From NCBI RefSeq assembly GCF_000711225.1, contig NZ_JOMG01000002.1, positions 1,004,501 through 1,068,500 of the forward strand: 64,000 nt of DNA, read 5' to 3'. Source of the DNA: Pelobacter seleniigenes DSM 18267 (GTDB taxonomy: Bacteria; Desulfobacterota; Desulfuromonadia; Desulfuromonadales; Geopsychrobacteraceae). The notes under the pieces are model-generated. The model had not been told where the DNA came from and ran no database searches. It was given only the letters and a program-made list of their open reading frames with translations. Below, in pieces: positions 35,338-44,328 of this stretch (positions within the stretch are counted from its first letter, which is position 1; each line of letters begins with the position of its first letter). The translations under genes were made by a program, and so were the position numbers.

Positions 35338-36408
35338 TTAAAGCTCTCTCGCCATGGCCCGCTGATGAATCGCCTTGACCTTTTCCAGCACGGTCGCTGC
35401 GGTTTTCAGACCGGCGTCCTCGGCTTCCTTGACCCAGACAGCCTGCAGTTTGGCCAGATTGTCAGCATCGGCCCATTGGTCAATATCGGCTGTGGACAAT
35501 TCCGTCACCTGCGCCCCGGCCGCGATTTCCTCGGCTTTGATCTGATCGAACGCTTCGTCGTAAACCTTGGCGAATTTCTGTTCGGCAATCTCCGAAGCTT
35601 TCAGCAGCCCGGCCTGAACATCCTGCGGCAGTTTTTCAAAAGTGCTGCGATTGATCATGTGCAGAAACGGCATTCCGTACCAGAGGGATTTGGACACCAG
35701 CAGATGAGGAGCGACCTCGTCAAATTTCATCAGGTGCAGGCCGTCATAGTTGGTGAAACATCCGTCGATCGTCCCGGTCTGCAGAGACATATAGACATCG
35801 CCCCAGGGCACGGAAACCGGAGAAGCACCGACATTTTCCAGAAAACGCAGACTCCATTTATCTCCGGCACGCCACTTTTCCCCTTTGATGTCGGCCAGGC
35901 TGTTAAGCGGGTTCTTGCCGACAAAGGCGCCCGGCAGACCGGCGGTAAAGACCATGGTCATGACGTTGGCTTTTTTCAGCTCGGCCTCAAATTCGGGAAC
36001 TTCCTTGTAAACCGTGCGGTAAAACCAAATCATATCCTCAAATTTGACCGGCCCCCTTGGAAACAGCTTGAAAATGGTATGGGCCGGCATCTGACCAGGA
36101 TAGTGACCTGGGTAAACAAAACCCATCTGCGTAACGCCATCGCCGACCCCTTTCAGGATCTCTTTGGCTCCAAGCAGGGTGCCACCCCAGAAATCCTGGA
36201 TCTTCACTTTATCGCCCAGCTGGTTTTGAATTTCCTGCAACCAGACCTTTTCAACAAAACCCGTACGCATGCCATTGGGCGGATCATGATCGGAATATTT
36301 TAATTTAATGCTGCCCGCCTCAACACTGGCAACATTCAGCACCACCAGGCAGGCCATAAGAAGGGAAAAAATCAGAAACTTTCGCGATGAAGCTTGTAGG
36401 CAATTCAT
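35338..36408 (-). CDS. dctP: TRAP transporter substrate-binding protein (DctP type)
   Basis: 356 residues from the ATG at 36408, 7 bases behind GGAGG. A signal peptide covers about residues 1-31 (FLIFSLLMACLVVLNVASVEA). The mature part has IKLKYSDHDPPNGMRTGF, FWGGTLLGAKEILKGVGDG and EKWRAGDKWSLRFLENVGASPVS with the family's conserved Arg. First gene of the minus-strand cluster B operon. Its ligand, presumably a ureide or hydantoin acid, is inferred only from neighbouring enzymes. Confidence 0.93.
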   Translation of the reverse strand: MNCLQASSRKFLIFSLLMACLVVLNVASVEAGSIKLKYSDHDPPNGMRTGFVEKVWLQEIQNQLGDKVKIQDFWGGTLLGAKEILKGVGDGVTQMGFVYPGHYPGQMPAHTIFKLFPRGPVKFEDMIWFYRTVYKEVPEFEAELKKANVMTMVFTAGLPGAFVGKNPLNSLADIKGEKWRAGDKWSLRFLENVGASPVSVPWGDVYMSLQTGTIDGCFTNYDGLHLMKFDEVAPHLLVSKSLWYGMPFLHMINRSTFEKLPQDVQAGLLKASEIAEQKFAKVYDEAFDQIKAEEIAAGAQVTELSTADIDQWADADNLAKLQAVWVKEAEDAGLKTAATVLEKVKAIHQRAMAREL

Positions 36409-36813
36409 TGTCGGTCCTCCAGAACCAAAGTTGACGGGTCGTTGCTTCGGCAAGGCAAAATACCTGACCGAAGATTCCTGCAAGGCCTCTTTGCCTGAAT
36501 CCTGTTTGCGAATTCGCCTCATCGCGATTGCAATAAAAAAATCAATTTATTTTGTATCTGCAATTTTTCTATCATTCACGCAAGATACCTGTCAATGACT
36601 TTTTTAACTTTGTCAGAAAATAAAAATCAACGAATAATCATATAGATATAAGTATTTTAAAACCCTTGTGGATGCTCATTACTTGAGCAAAAACAGCTTC
36701 CCTGCTTATTTTATATGCAGAATAAAAGAGAAAAGAAACTTGACAATTCTAAGATTGTCGACAATCTTTTAACTATTGTACACAGCAAAAGAGACCCATC
36801 AGGGAGAGCCCAC
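36409..36813. promoter_or_regulatory. Divergent control region of cluster B with an 18-bp palindrome
   Basis: This AT-rich 405-bp gap separates dctP (minus) from the GntR gene (plus). AAGATTGTCGACAATCTT at 36751-36768 is a perfect 18-bp palindrome with the TTGTCGACAA-type core seen in FadR/FCD operators. TTGACA at 36740-36745 just upstream may be a -35 element. On the minus strand TTGACA at 36595-36590 with TAGAAA 18 bp further could drive dctP. No gene fits the rest. Confidence 0.6.
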
Positions 36814-37470
36814 GTGACTGAAAACAACAATCGCCCGTCTCCTTTACGAGCCGGAGATGTTCAGAAAATTATCGAAGAGCGGATCTTTTCCGGGGCACTG
36901 CAACCAGGGGATAAGGTCAATGAAAAAGCCCTGGCCGATGAGTTACAGATCAGTCGGGGACCGATCAGGGAAGCACTGAATGCTCTGCGCCACGAGGGAC
37001 TGATTGAGAGTATTCCGAACCGAGGTGGTTTTGTCAGCAGCCTGTCTGTCAAGGAGGCTCTTGATTGCTATGATGTGCGCGGCGGGCTGGCTTATACCGC
37101 GGGCAAACTGCTCCCCTTTCGGATCAGCCTTGCCCAGCTTCAGGAGCTGCGCCAGCTGCACGGGCAAATGGAAAAACTCCTCACGGCAGAGGATGTCCGC
37201 GGTTTTTACCGCATCAATGCAAGTTTTCATGCCCTGCTTTTTGAGATCACCGGAAATCAACCGCTGATCACCATGAATCATACGATCGAACGCAAACTCA
37301 GCCTCTATCTGCATCAGGAGATGTGCAATCTGGTCATTCTCAGGCGTTCCAACACTCGGCATCTGGAGATCATCAACCTGATCGCCGAAGGGCGTCCCGA
37401 AGAGACCGCCAGGGTGTTCGAAAATCACATTCTGGAAGGGAAGGAGCGGCTGCTCGAAAGCGGTCGTTAG
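36814..37470 (+). CDS. GntR-family regulator (FadR/FCD subfamily) of cluster B
   Basis: 218 residues if started at GTG 36814, which has AGGGAG seven bases upstream; an ATG at 36715 would add 33 residues but lacks a ribosome site and would swallow the palindromic operator. Winged helix: VNEKALADELQISRGPIREALNALRHEGLIESIPNRGGFV. FCD domain: YRINASFHALLFEITGNQPL. Followed by the aminotransferase gene, and divergent from the TRAP operon it probably controls. Distinct from the cluster A regulator. Confidence 0.9.
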   Translation: MTENNNRPSPLRAGDVQKIIEERIFSGALQPGDKVNEKALADELQISRGPIREALNALRHEGLIESIPNRGGFVSSLSVKEALDCYDVRGGLAYTAGKLLPFRISLAQLQELRQLHGQMEKLLTAEDVRGFYRINASFHALLFEITGNQPLITMNHTIERKLSLYLHQEMCNLVILRRSNTRHLEIINLIAEGRPEETARVFENHILEGKERLLESGR

Positions 37471-37575
37471 CAGACAATTCCGAGACCGGCCAAAGACGTC
37501 CGGCCTGACTGAATCAGCAGCCGTCCGGCGCGCGCCATGCCCGCCGCAATATCATCGTACAAAGGAAAACAAGCA

Positions 37576-38745
37576 ATGCAGATCGCAGACAGAATGGCCG
37601 AAATCCGCTTTTCCGGAATCCGGAAAATCCTTGAGCAAGTTAACCTTTTGGAAAAACAGGGGCGTCACATTATTCGCCTGGAAATCGGCCGCCCCGACTT
37701 CGACACCCCGCAGCATATTAAAGATGCCGCTATTCAAGCGCTGAACAACGGACAGGTTCATTACAGCTCTAATTACGGCATCAGCCAACTGAGTGAGGCG
37801 ATCTGCAACAAGTTGGAGACCGAGAACCGGGTGACCTATGCACCACAGGAAGTTATCGTCACCGCCGGCGCCAACGAAGCGGTGTTCATCGCCATGATGG
37901 CCCTGCTCAACCCCGGTGACGAAGTGCTGATTCCGGATCCCTGCTGGGTGGCCTATCATCCCTGCGCTACAATGGCCGGGGCCACCCCGGTTTCGGTTCC
38001 ACTTCATTTTGCCAAGGGTTTTGTCCCCCAGGTCGAAGATATCGCCGCACAGATTACCCCGAAGACCCGCATGCTGGTCATCAACACTCCGCAAAACCCG
38101 ACCGGCGTGGTCTATGGCCCCGAAACCTTGCAAAAGTTGGCGCAGCTGGCCGTCGAACACAATCTTTATGTGCTCTCCGACGAAATCTACGAGCGGATCA
38201 TCTACGACGGTGCCCGTCATGTCAGTATCGCCACCTTTCCGGGCATGCGCGAACGGACCGTCATCATCAACGGCATGTCGAAAATCTTTTCCATGACCGG
38301 CTGGCGGCTGGGCTACGCCGCTGCGGACCGGCCCTTGACCGATGCCATGATCCGCATCCATCAGAACACCATGGCCTGCGCCACCAGCTTTGCCCAGTGG
38401 GGAGGGGTCGCTGCCCTGAACGGCCCCCAGCAACCAGCCGAAGAGATGGTGGCCGAGTTCAAACGCCGGCGCAATTTCCTCTACCAGGCGCTGCAGGAGA
38501 TGCCGGGAGTGCGCCCGGTCCACCCCAGCGGGGCGTTCTACCTGTTTGTCAACATCGAGGAACTGGGTCGCAGTTCCGAAGAGGTTGCCATGCACCTGTT
38601 GGAGAAAGCCGGGGTCGCTGTGGTTCCCGGATCCTCCTTCGGCCGCTTTGGCGAGGGCTGCCTGCGCATCTCCTACGCCAACTCTTATGAAAATCTCGAA
38701 ATTGCTGTCGACCGAATGAGTCGGGCACTGCGAGAACTGAACTGA
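37576..38745 (+). CDS. Class I/II PLP-dependent aminotransferase
   Basis: 389 residues from the ATG at 37576 (AAGGA nine bases upstream). Aspartate-aminotransferase fold: IRLEIGRPDFDTPQHIKDAA, VTAGANEAVFIAMMALLNPGDEVLIPDPCW, NTPQNPTGVVY, LSDEIYERIIYDG, and the PLP lysine in INGMSKIFSMTGWRLGY. Converts an amino acid into its 2-oxo acid. Stop lies 12 bp before FAH copy 2, so the amino acid released by the carbamoylase-like enzyme could pass through this step into the shared lower pathway. Confidence 0.93.
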   Translation: MQIADRMAEIRFSGIRKILEQVNLLEKQGRHIIRLEIGRPDFDTPQHIKDAAIQALNNGQVHYSSNYGISQLSEAICNKLETENRVTYAPQEVIVTAGANEAVFIAMMALLNPGDEVLIPDPCWVAYHPCATMAGATPVSVPLHFAKGFVPQVEDIAAQITPKTRMLVINTPQNPTGVVYGPETLQKLAQLAVEHNLYVLSDEIYERIIYDGARHVSIATFPGMRERTVIINGMSKIFSMTGWRLGYAAADRPLTDAMIRIHQNTMACATSFAQWGGVAALNGPQQPAEEMVAEFKRRRNFLYQALQEMPGVRPVHPSGAFYLFVNIEELGRSSEEVAMHLLEKAGVAVVPGSSFGRFGEGCLRISYANSYENLEIAVDRMSRALRELN

Positions 38746-38757
38746 CAAGGAGAACCG

Positions 38758-39645
38758 ATGAGATTAGCCACCATCAGAATCAAAGGCCTGGAGACCGCGG
38801 CCATCGTCCAGGACGAGTTGGTCACCACCCTGGCCAGCATCAATGAACAGCTCGGCTCAGACTGGCCCACCGACATCCTCGCCCTGCTCCAGCAGGACCG
38901 CCTTGCACCCCTGAACGCCTGGTATCGCGCCGGCGGCCGGGACCAGGTCGCCGCCCTGTCCGGGCACGCCATTCCCCTGGCCGAGGCCAGCTTCGCTCCG
39001 CTCTACCGTACCCCCAGAAAGATCTTCGGCATCGGCCTGAACTATGTCGACCATGCCGCCGACCTGGCGGAGAAGGCCCCGAGCACTGAGCCGGCCAGCT
39101 TCTTCAAGCCGGATACCACCATCATCGGGCCGGGCGATGCCATCAAAATCCCGCTGCAGTCCGAAGGCACCACGGCCGAGGCGGAACTGGGCGTGATCTT
39201 CGGCAAGGAATGTGTCGATGTCGAACGCGCCGACTGGCTGAGCGTGGTTGCGGGTTTCACCACCATCATCGATATGACCGCCGAGGATATCCTCCGCCGC
39301 AACCCGCGCTACCTGACTCTGTCGAAAAGCTTCGAGAGCTTCTTCAGCTTCGGGCCCCAGCTGGTCACCCCGGATGAGATCGAGGACGTCATGCAGCTCA
39401 AGGTGGCGACCATCCATAACGGCCGGGTCCATGCCGAGAATGTGGTGGCCAACATGACTTTCCCGCCGGATTTCCTGGTCTCGTTCCATTCCCAGGTCAT
39501 GAAGATGTACCCCGGCGATATCATCTCCACCGGCACCCCGCGGGCGGTCCATATCAGTCATGGCGATCAGGTCGCCTGCCGCATCGACGGCTTCGCACCG
39601 CTGGAGTGCCCGGTCATCGATAAGAAAACCCTCCGGGACAGTTAG
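38758..39645 (+). CDS. FAH-family hydrolase, copy 2
   Basis: 295 residues, identical in protein sequence to the gene at 25155-26042. Sequence identity begins just before the ribosome site (CAAGGAGAACCG) and does not include the sequence further upstream. Same motifs: FGIGLNYVDHAAD, EAELGVIFGKE, PGDIISTGTPRAV. Here it is preceded by an aminotransferase rather than the UxaA pair, meaning both upper pathways feed the same enzyme. Candidate reactions: diketo-acid hydrolysis or ureidoglycolate lysis. Confidence 0.9.
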   Translation: MRLATIRIKGLETAAIVQDELVTTLASINEQLGSDWPTDILALLQQDRLAPLNAWYRAGGRDQVAALSGHAIPLAEASFAPLYRTPRKIFGIGLNYVDHAADLAEKAPSTEPASFFKPDTTIIGPGDAIKIPLQSEGTTAEAELGVIFGKECVDVERADWLSVVAGFTTIIDMTAEDILRRNPRYLTLSKSFESFFSFGPQLVTPDEIEDVMQLKVATIHNGRVHAENVVANMTFPPDFLVSFHSQVMKMYPGDIISTGTPRAVHISHGDQVACRIDGFAPLECPVIDKKTLRDS

Positions 39646-39649
39646 CCCC

Positions 39650-39855
39650 CGGACATCACTCGAATGGCGCTCGTTTAAGAGTCGCTGGCAGCAAAACCGG
39701 GACTGTCCCCGCACGGGGGCTGTCCCAGGTCTTTGCGGTGCGAACCGCACCAGTTTCATGGCTCGCAAACTCTTGGGACAGCCCCCGAGAACCCTGCGGA
39801 CAGTCCCGAGTTTACTGCAAAGTTATTTAAACGAGGGCCATTCCGGACATCACTC
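39650..39855. mobile_element. MITE-like hairpin element between FAH and SDR, long form
   Basis: A 182-bp element (39662-39843) with the same 17-base terminal inverted repeats and the same 12-bp flanking repeats (39650-39661 and 39844-39855) as at 26059. Inside, GGGACTGTCCCCGCA pairs with TGCGGACAGTCCC and GGGGGCTGTCCCA with TGGGACAGCCCCC, giving a long hairpin around a loop that carries its own GGTGCG/CGCACC stem. The shorter copy 1 looks like this form with most of one arm and the loop deleted between CTGTCCC/CAGTCCC repeats. Confidence 0.7.
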
Positions 39856-39874
39856 AATAAAAGGAGAAAAACTC

Positions 39875-40663
39875 ATGGATTTAGGATTGAAAGACAAGGG
39901 GGTCATTGTTATGGCCTCCAGTTCGGGACTGGGCAAGGCGGTCGCCTGCGAATTCGCCCGCGAACAGGCCAAGGTCATGCTGTTCAGCCCCTTTGAGGAT
40001 CAGCTCAAAGAAGCCCAGGCCGAGATCAAGGCGGAAACCGGCAACGCCCCGGAATACTTTGTCGGGGATATCACCAAAGCCGAGGACATCAAACAGCTGG
40101 TCGCCACCACCGTGGCCAAATTCGGCGGGGTCTATGCCCTGGTCAACAACACCGGTGGTCCGCCGGCCGGCACCTTTGATGCCTTTGACGACGAAACCTG
40201 GCAGAAAGCCTATGAGCTGACCCTGCTCTCCTATGTCCGCGCGGTCCGCGAAGTGCTGCCGCACATGCGCGCCGCGGGCACGGGGCGGATTCTCTGCTCG
40301 ACCTCGTCATCGATCAAGGCGGTGCTCGACAACCTGATCCTGTCCAACACCTTCCGCAGCGGCGTCGTCGGCCTGGCCAAGACCCTCTCCCAGGAACTGG
40401 GCAAGGACGGCATCCTGGTCAATGTCATCGCCCCGGGGCGGATCGGCACCGCGCGGATCGACCAGCTCGACCAGATCCGCGCCGACAAGGCGGGAATTTC
40501 GGTGGAGCAGCTGCAACAGAACACCTTCAAGACCATTCCGCTGGGACGCTACGGTGAACCGGCCGAGTACGGCAAGCTGTCGGCGTTCCTCTGTTCCGAA
40601 GCCAACACCTACATCACCGGCCAGTCGGTCCTGGTCGACGGGGGGCTGGTCAAGGCCCTGTAA
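39875..40663 (+). CDS. Atypical short-chain dehydrogenase, copy 2
   Basis: 262 residues, identical in protein to the gene at 26194-26982 with scattered silent differences (for example near 39979, 40155 and 40456). Cofactor motif ASSSGLG and NNTGG present; the YxxxK site again reads SNTFR, so both copies keep the altered active site. Sequence identity ends at the stop codon. Last gene of cluster B. Confidence 0.88.
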   Translation: MDLGLKDKGVIVMASSSGLGKAVACEFAREQAKVMLFSPFEDQLKEAQAEIKAETGNAPEYFVGDITKAEDIKQLVATTVAKFGGVYALVNNTGGPPAGTFDAFDDETWQKAYELTLLSYVRAVREVLPHMRAAGTGRILCSTSSSIKAVLDNLILSNTFRSGVVGLAKTLSQELGKDGILVNVIAPGRIGTARIDQLDQIRADKAGISVEQLQQNTFKTIPLGRYGEPAEYGKLSAFLCSEANTYITGQSVLVDGGLVKAL

Positions 40664-40675
40664 TCGGTCAATAAG

Positions 40676-40709
40676 CATCCGCACATGAAAGCCAAGTCAT
40701 GTGCGGATG
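40676..40709 (+). terminator. Hairpin after SDR copy 2
   Basis: CATCCGCACATGA (40676-40688) and TCATGTGCGGATG (40697-40709) form a perfect 13-base stem with an eight-base loop. No strong T-run follows, but the position 12 bases past the stop suggests transcript end or mRNA stabilisation. Confidence 0.6.
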
Positions 40710-40872
40710 TGCCCTTCGGTTTGATGTCCCCTCGACCAGCATAACCTAGCAAATCGACCGATGCTCACCCCGAGCTTAAACAATGTTTTAATTTGACAGA
40801 AGACAAACACCAATGTATCCTTTTCTACAATAAATATAGCCTATCCTATAGGACATAATTAAGGATGAGCCG

Positions 40873-41757
40873 ATGAATACCAAAAGGGTACATTTAGGGA
40901 GTCATTGTCCATCAATATTAGGCTCAGATGGCCTTCCAGTACTCCGCATGCCAGACAACTGGAAGGGTATCTCCATTGAAGAAACAATCGTTCCCAAAAT
41001 AGCAGAATGCGGCCCTCAGTACACAGGTATGCCGGTATTGGTATTCGGCCTGAAAGGATCAGCCAAGCGCTGGTATCGTTGTGGCAGCAGAAAACTTACC
41101 CTGCATACCGGGGTTCCTGAATTCGATATTTACGGGGCAACCTACGAGCGGGACTACGCTAGGTGGGAGAATGAGCCCGGGTCATGCCTTCGCCTCAGCT
41201 TAACGCCGTCAGTTCTGCAGCGCTATCTGCCAGAACAATCCTTCCAATTTGATCTGGAAACAAGCTACCTGAATATTGACAAACCATTAAGAGACACTGT
41301 TCTTTTACTGGCTAACGAATTTAAATCAGGGCACCGTAATGGCAGCCTTTATGCTGAAGGATTGTCCTTGTCGATTCTTGGCTGGCTGAACAAGCACTAC
41401 GCCATCAAGAAAAATATTTCTAAGGTTCCTCAAAAACTCACTCCCAGACAACAGATGCAAATAAGGGATTTCATCGAGATGGCCATGGAATCTGATTTGA
41501 CCATTGAGAGAATGGCGTCGGAGCTAAACATCAGCCCCAGTCATTTTTCCGTACTTTTCCGCTCATCATTCGGCGTTCCACCCCATCAGTATGTGATGAA
41601 AAGACGCCTTGACAGGGCAGCCTATTTATTGCGTGCAGAACCAGAGCGCTCAATTATGGACATCGCCATAGCAACAGGTTTTTCGAGTCAAGCCCATATG
41701 ACTTTTGCGTTCAAGCGTTACATGAAGCAGACACCTGCTTGTTGGAAGACCGGCTAA
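40873..41757 (+). CDS. AraC-family transcriptional regulator
   Basis: 294 residues. N-terminal sensing part of about 190 residues without a recognised domain, then two helix-turn-helix units: LTIERMASELNISPSHFSVLFRSSFGVPPHQYVM and RSIMDIAIATGFSSQAHMTFAFKRYMKQTP. About 100 bp upstream of the MFS transporter on the same strand, and likely its activator. The gene looks richer in A/T than the catabolic clusters to the left. Confidence 0.92.
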   Translation: MNTKRVHLGSHCPSILGSDGLPVLRMPDNWKGISIEETIVPKIAECGPQYTGMPVLVFGLKGSAKRWYRCGSRKLTLHTGVPEFDIYGATYERDYARWENEPGSCLRLSLTPSVLQRYLPEQSFQFDLETSYLNIDKPLRDTVLLLANEFKSGHRNGSLYAEGLSLSILGWLNKHYAIKKNISKVPQKLTPRQQMQIRDFIEMAMESDLTIERMASELNISPSHFSVLFRSSFGVPPHQYVMKRRLDRAAYLLRAEPERSIMDIAIATGFSSQAHMTFAFKRYMKQTPACWKTG

Positions 41758-41858
41758 GTCAGCATGATGACTTTTTCTTTTGCTTTGTTTGTCTCCGCTA
41801 AAAAGGATTCTCCTGCTGAGGGATTTCTTCTTTTCGAGCATTCTCCCGACAGGCATCA

Positions 41859-43193
41859 ATGAAACACATATATTTTACGACTAAAACCAGTCCCCATTTT
41901 ACGCCCGCCAGTCGCTGCCTCCCTTGCCGAGTTGGCATATTGGTCCTGATGACTTTCGGAACGATGATCAACTATCTTCACCGGATTGTTCTGGGTATTG
42001 CGGCACCGGCAATTGCCCAGGATTTTCAAATTGATGAAACCATGATGGGAGTTGTTTTTGCCGCTTTTTCATGGACCTATGCAATGGCACAAATCCCTGG
42101 CGGAGCCTGCCTCGATCGCTTTGGCACCAAGTTCACTTACTTTATCTCTGTCACGATCTGGTCGCTTTTTACGACCTTGCACGCCAGCGCTGTCGGTCTG
42201 AAATCATTACTGTTCTACCGGTTTGGATTAGGTCTGGCTCAAGCCCCCTGTTTCCCAGCCAATGCACGTATTCTCAGCGCCTGGTTTCCCAGGCACGAAC
42301 GGGCACGTGCCACAGCGATTTTCACAGTCGGTGAATTTATCTCGATTGCCTGTTTTTCGCCCTTACTTTTTTGGATTCTCATTGAAATGGGGTGGCGCTC
42401 ACTGTTTTTTATTGTTGGTGTTGCGGGGTTATTGTTCAGCATTCTCTGGCATCGAGTTTACTCTGATCCTTGCCCGGTCATAAGCGAGGTCAAAACCGAA
42501 GACCACGGCCTTCATTTAGAAAAAAAAATCTCTTCGCAGAACTATTCGACCAAGCCGTTTTCAAGAGCTGAGGTTCTGAAGTTGCTGCAATGTCGTCAAG
42601 TTTTAGGCATGAGTCTGGGAGGCTTTTCAGGGAATACGGTTCTCATATTCTTTTTGACCTGGTTCCCAACCTACCTGGCAACAGAACACCATATGGAATG
42701 GATTCAAACCGGTTTTTTTGCAATTTTCCCTTTTCTGGCGGCAGCAGTCGGAGTCATGGTTGGTGGCAGTCTGTCGGACTATCTCCTGGCTCGCAATAAA
42801 CCTGCCAATGTTGCTCGCAAACTTCCGATCCTGCTGGGCCTACTCCTTGCGTCCAACATCATGTGGGCCAACTATACTGAAAACAATAGCTTGGTGATCG
42901 TTATCCTCTCCATCGCTTTTTTCGGCCAGGGAATGTCTGCATTAGGCTGGACGCTGGTCGCCGATATCGCCCCCAGAAACCTGGTCGGCTTAACCGGGGG
43001 AATCTGTAATTTTTCATCGAATATCGCTGGCATAGCCACGCCGATTGTGATCGGTGTTATCTTTTCCAAAACGGGGTCATTTCATTATGCTCTGATGTAT
43101 GTAAGCATCATGGCCATTCTGGGCCTATGCTCCTACTTGTTTATCATCGGAGACATCAAACGGGTTGAACTAGGGTCCCATGCCGAACAGTGA
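41859..43193 (+). CDS. MFS transporter, anion:cation symporter (ACS) type
   Basis: 444 residues, 12 membrane segments. INYLHRIVLGIAAPAIAQDF matches the ACS signature NYLDR with His in place of Asp; IPGGACLDRFGTKFTYF is the cytoplasmic loop motif; YRFGLGLAQAPCFPANARILSAWFP and RARATAIFTVGEF follow. Relatives carry hexuronates, glucarate, galactonate or phthalate-type anions. A later ATG (41949) would shorten the N-terminus. Preceded by the AraC regulator. Confidence 0.9.
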   Translation: MKHIYFTTKTSPHFTPASRCLPCRVGILVLMTFGTMINYLHRIVLGIAAPAIAQDFQIDETMMGVVFAAFSWTYAMAQIPGGACLDRFGTKFTYFISVTIWSLFTTLHASAVGLKSLLFYRFGLGLAQAPCFPANARILSAWFPRHERARATAIFTVGEFISIACFSPLLFWILIEMGWRSLFFIVGVAGLLFSILWHRVYSDPCPVISEVKTEDHGLHLEKKISSQNYSTKPFSRAEVLKLLQCRQVLGMSLGGFSGNTVLIFFLTWFPTYLATEHHMEWIQTGFFAIFPFLAAAVGVMVGGSLSDYLLARNKPANVARKLPILLGLLLASNIMWANYTENNSLVIVILSIAFFGQGMSALGWTLVADIAPRNLVGLTGGICNFSSNIAGIATPIVIGVIFSKTGSFHYALMYVSIMAILGLCSYLFIIGDIKRVELGSHAEQ

Positions 43194-44328
43194 AACCATT
43201 TCAAATATATCCGCGCCACCGGTCCAGCAAGCTGTTAAAAAACAGCCCCCCTGAAACCATGAATAGTCAATCAAAATCAAAAGAGACTCTCTCACTTATT
43301 GATTTTGTAAGGTGAGGGGAATCATATTTTCCAACAACCTGTTAACGGCATAACCTATCTATCTGCAAGCCTGTAATTTTTGCTACCTAAAATTTATCGC
43401 ACCAGCAATCGATTCAGTTTCTGTCCGTCGTACAACCCAAGGAGTTGGATCAAGGGATGGACAGGCACCTGTTTCGCCAGCACAACAAACAGGGCGTCCA
43501 TCAGGAGGCTGAAACCACTGCCGGGAACTGGCACGCTTGGCCTTTCCGCATTTGAACCCCGGGACTGCATGCATAAAGGCCTGATACTGAAAAAGGTCAG
43601 ATGTCGCCATGTGGTTGAGCGAGGACCATGAACACTCTGATTAGCATTGGTTAGCATAGCGTTTTCAGACGTAAACCCTCACTCAAGACAAAGATCATTA
43701 CTCAAAATCGGAAAAAAATTGATTCAACAGAATGAAACTGCCGTCAGAAATCATCTGGAACAATATTGTCCGCAGTACCGTAGAGCAAACGCTGAATGGG
43801 ATGCTTGATGCTGAAGCTGGTGTCAATGATACAACGCCGAGAAATGTCAGCATCATGCACAGAAAAAAAAGCAGGCCCCTTACGCGAAAAAATCAACAGC
43901 CAGTTTGTTTTTGCCCTCGTTTGGGATCGACACCCAAAAGATAATCCATGGTTTTTGATAAAAAATCATTGTTTTATGAAAGAAGTAAATCCGTTAGAAA
44001 GCTATTCTCTTCTATACTGACAAGCAACAAGCCATCCTTCCAAATAGAACAAAATTGGCCTATTTTTTCATTTAATGTCCTCAAGACAACCGCTAAAAGA
44101 AAGGAGCTTTGACACCTGGAAAGAACTTCAACAATACCTTATTTCACTATTTTCCAAGGAGAGGAAACAAGACAGAAAGGTAAATGAAAAAGGTTGAAAA
44201 AATTTAAAGTTTCCAAAATTACTGATTCCACGTTCAAGCACAAAAGATGATTTTTAAATTTTTTTAGGGATCCCACTAATGGATCCTGACTTGCCATACG
44301 GCTCTTCATTCGAACTAGGGAGGAAAAC
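43194..44328. other. 1.1-kb accessory intergenic region
   Basis: No intact gene. It has an inverted CAAAATC/GATTTTG pair near 43270-43312 resembling that at 1492-1534. A minus-strand open stretch at about 43383-43657 reads in two frames like a decayed protein (MDALFVVLAKQVPVHPLIQLL) that I cannot place. The IS256-like remnant lies at 43732. The last 300 bases are AT-rich and presumably carry the promoter of the next gene. Confidence 0.4.
43732..43925 (+). pseudogene. Remnant of an IS256-family transposase N-terminus
   Basis: In one frame WNNIVRSTVEQTLNGMLDAEA resembles the start of IS256 (Mutator) transposases. After a frameshift near 43830 another frame reads RREMSASCTEKKAGPLREKI, aligning with the family's RYERSEARxDTRAGxYERKL. 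No DDE residues or terminal repeats remain. A decayed fragment; homology judged by eye. Confidence 0.45.

Noticed and set aside
36715-36813. Longer start for the cluster B GntR regulator
   Set aside because: No ribosome site at 36715 and the extension would include a palindromic operator; GTG 36814 has AGGGAG in good position.
37552-38748. Minus-strand open frame of 398 codons opposite the aminotransferase
   Set aside because: The plus strand encodes a complete aminotransferase with all motifs; the other frame is a shadow of its codon bias.
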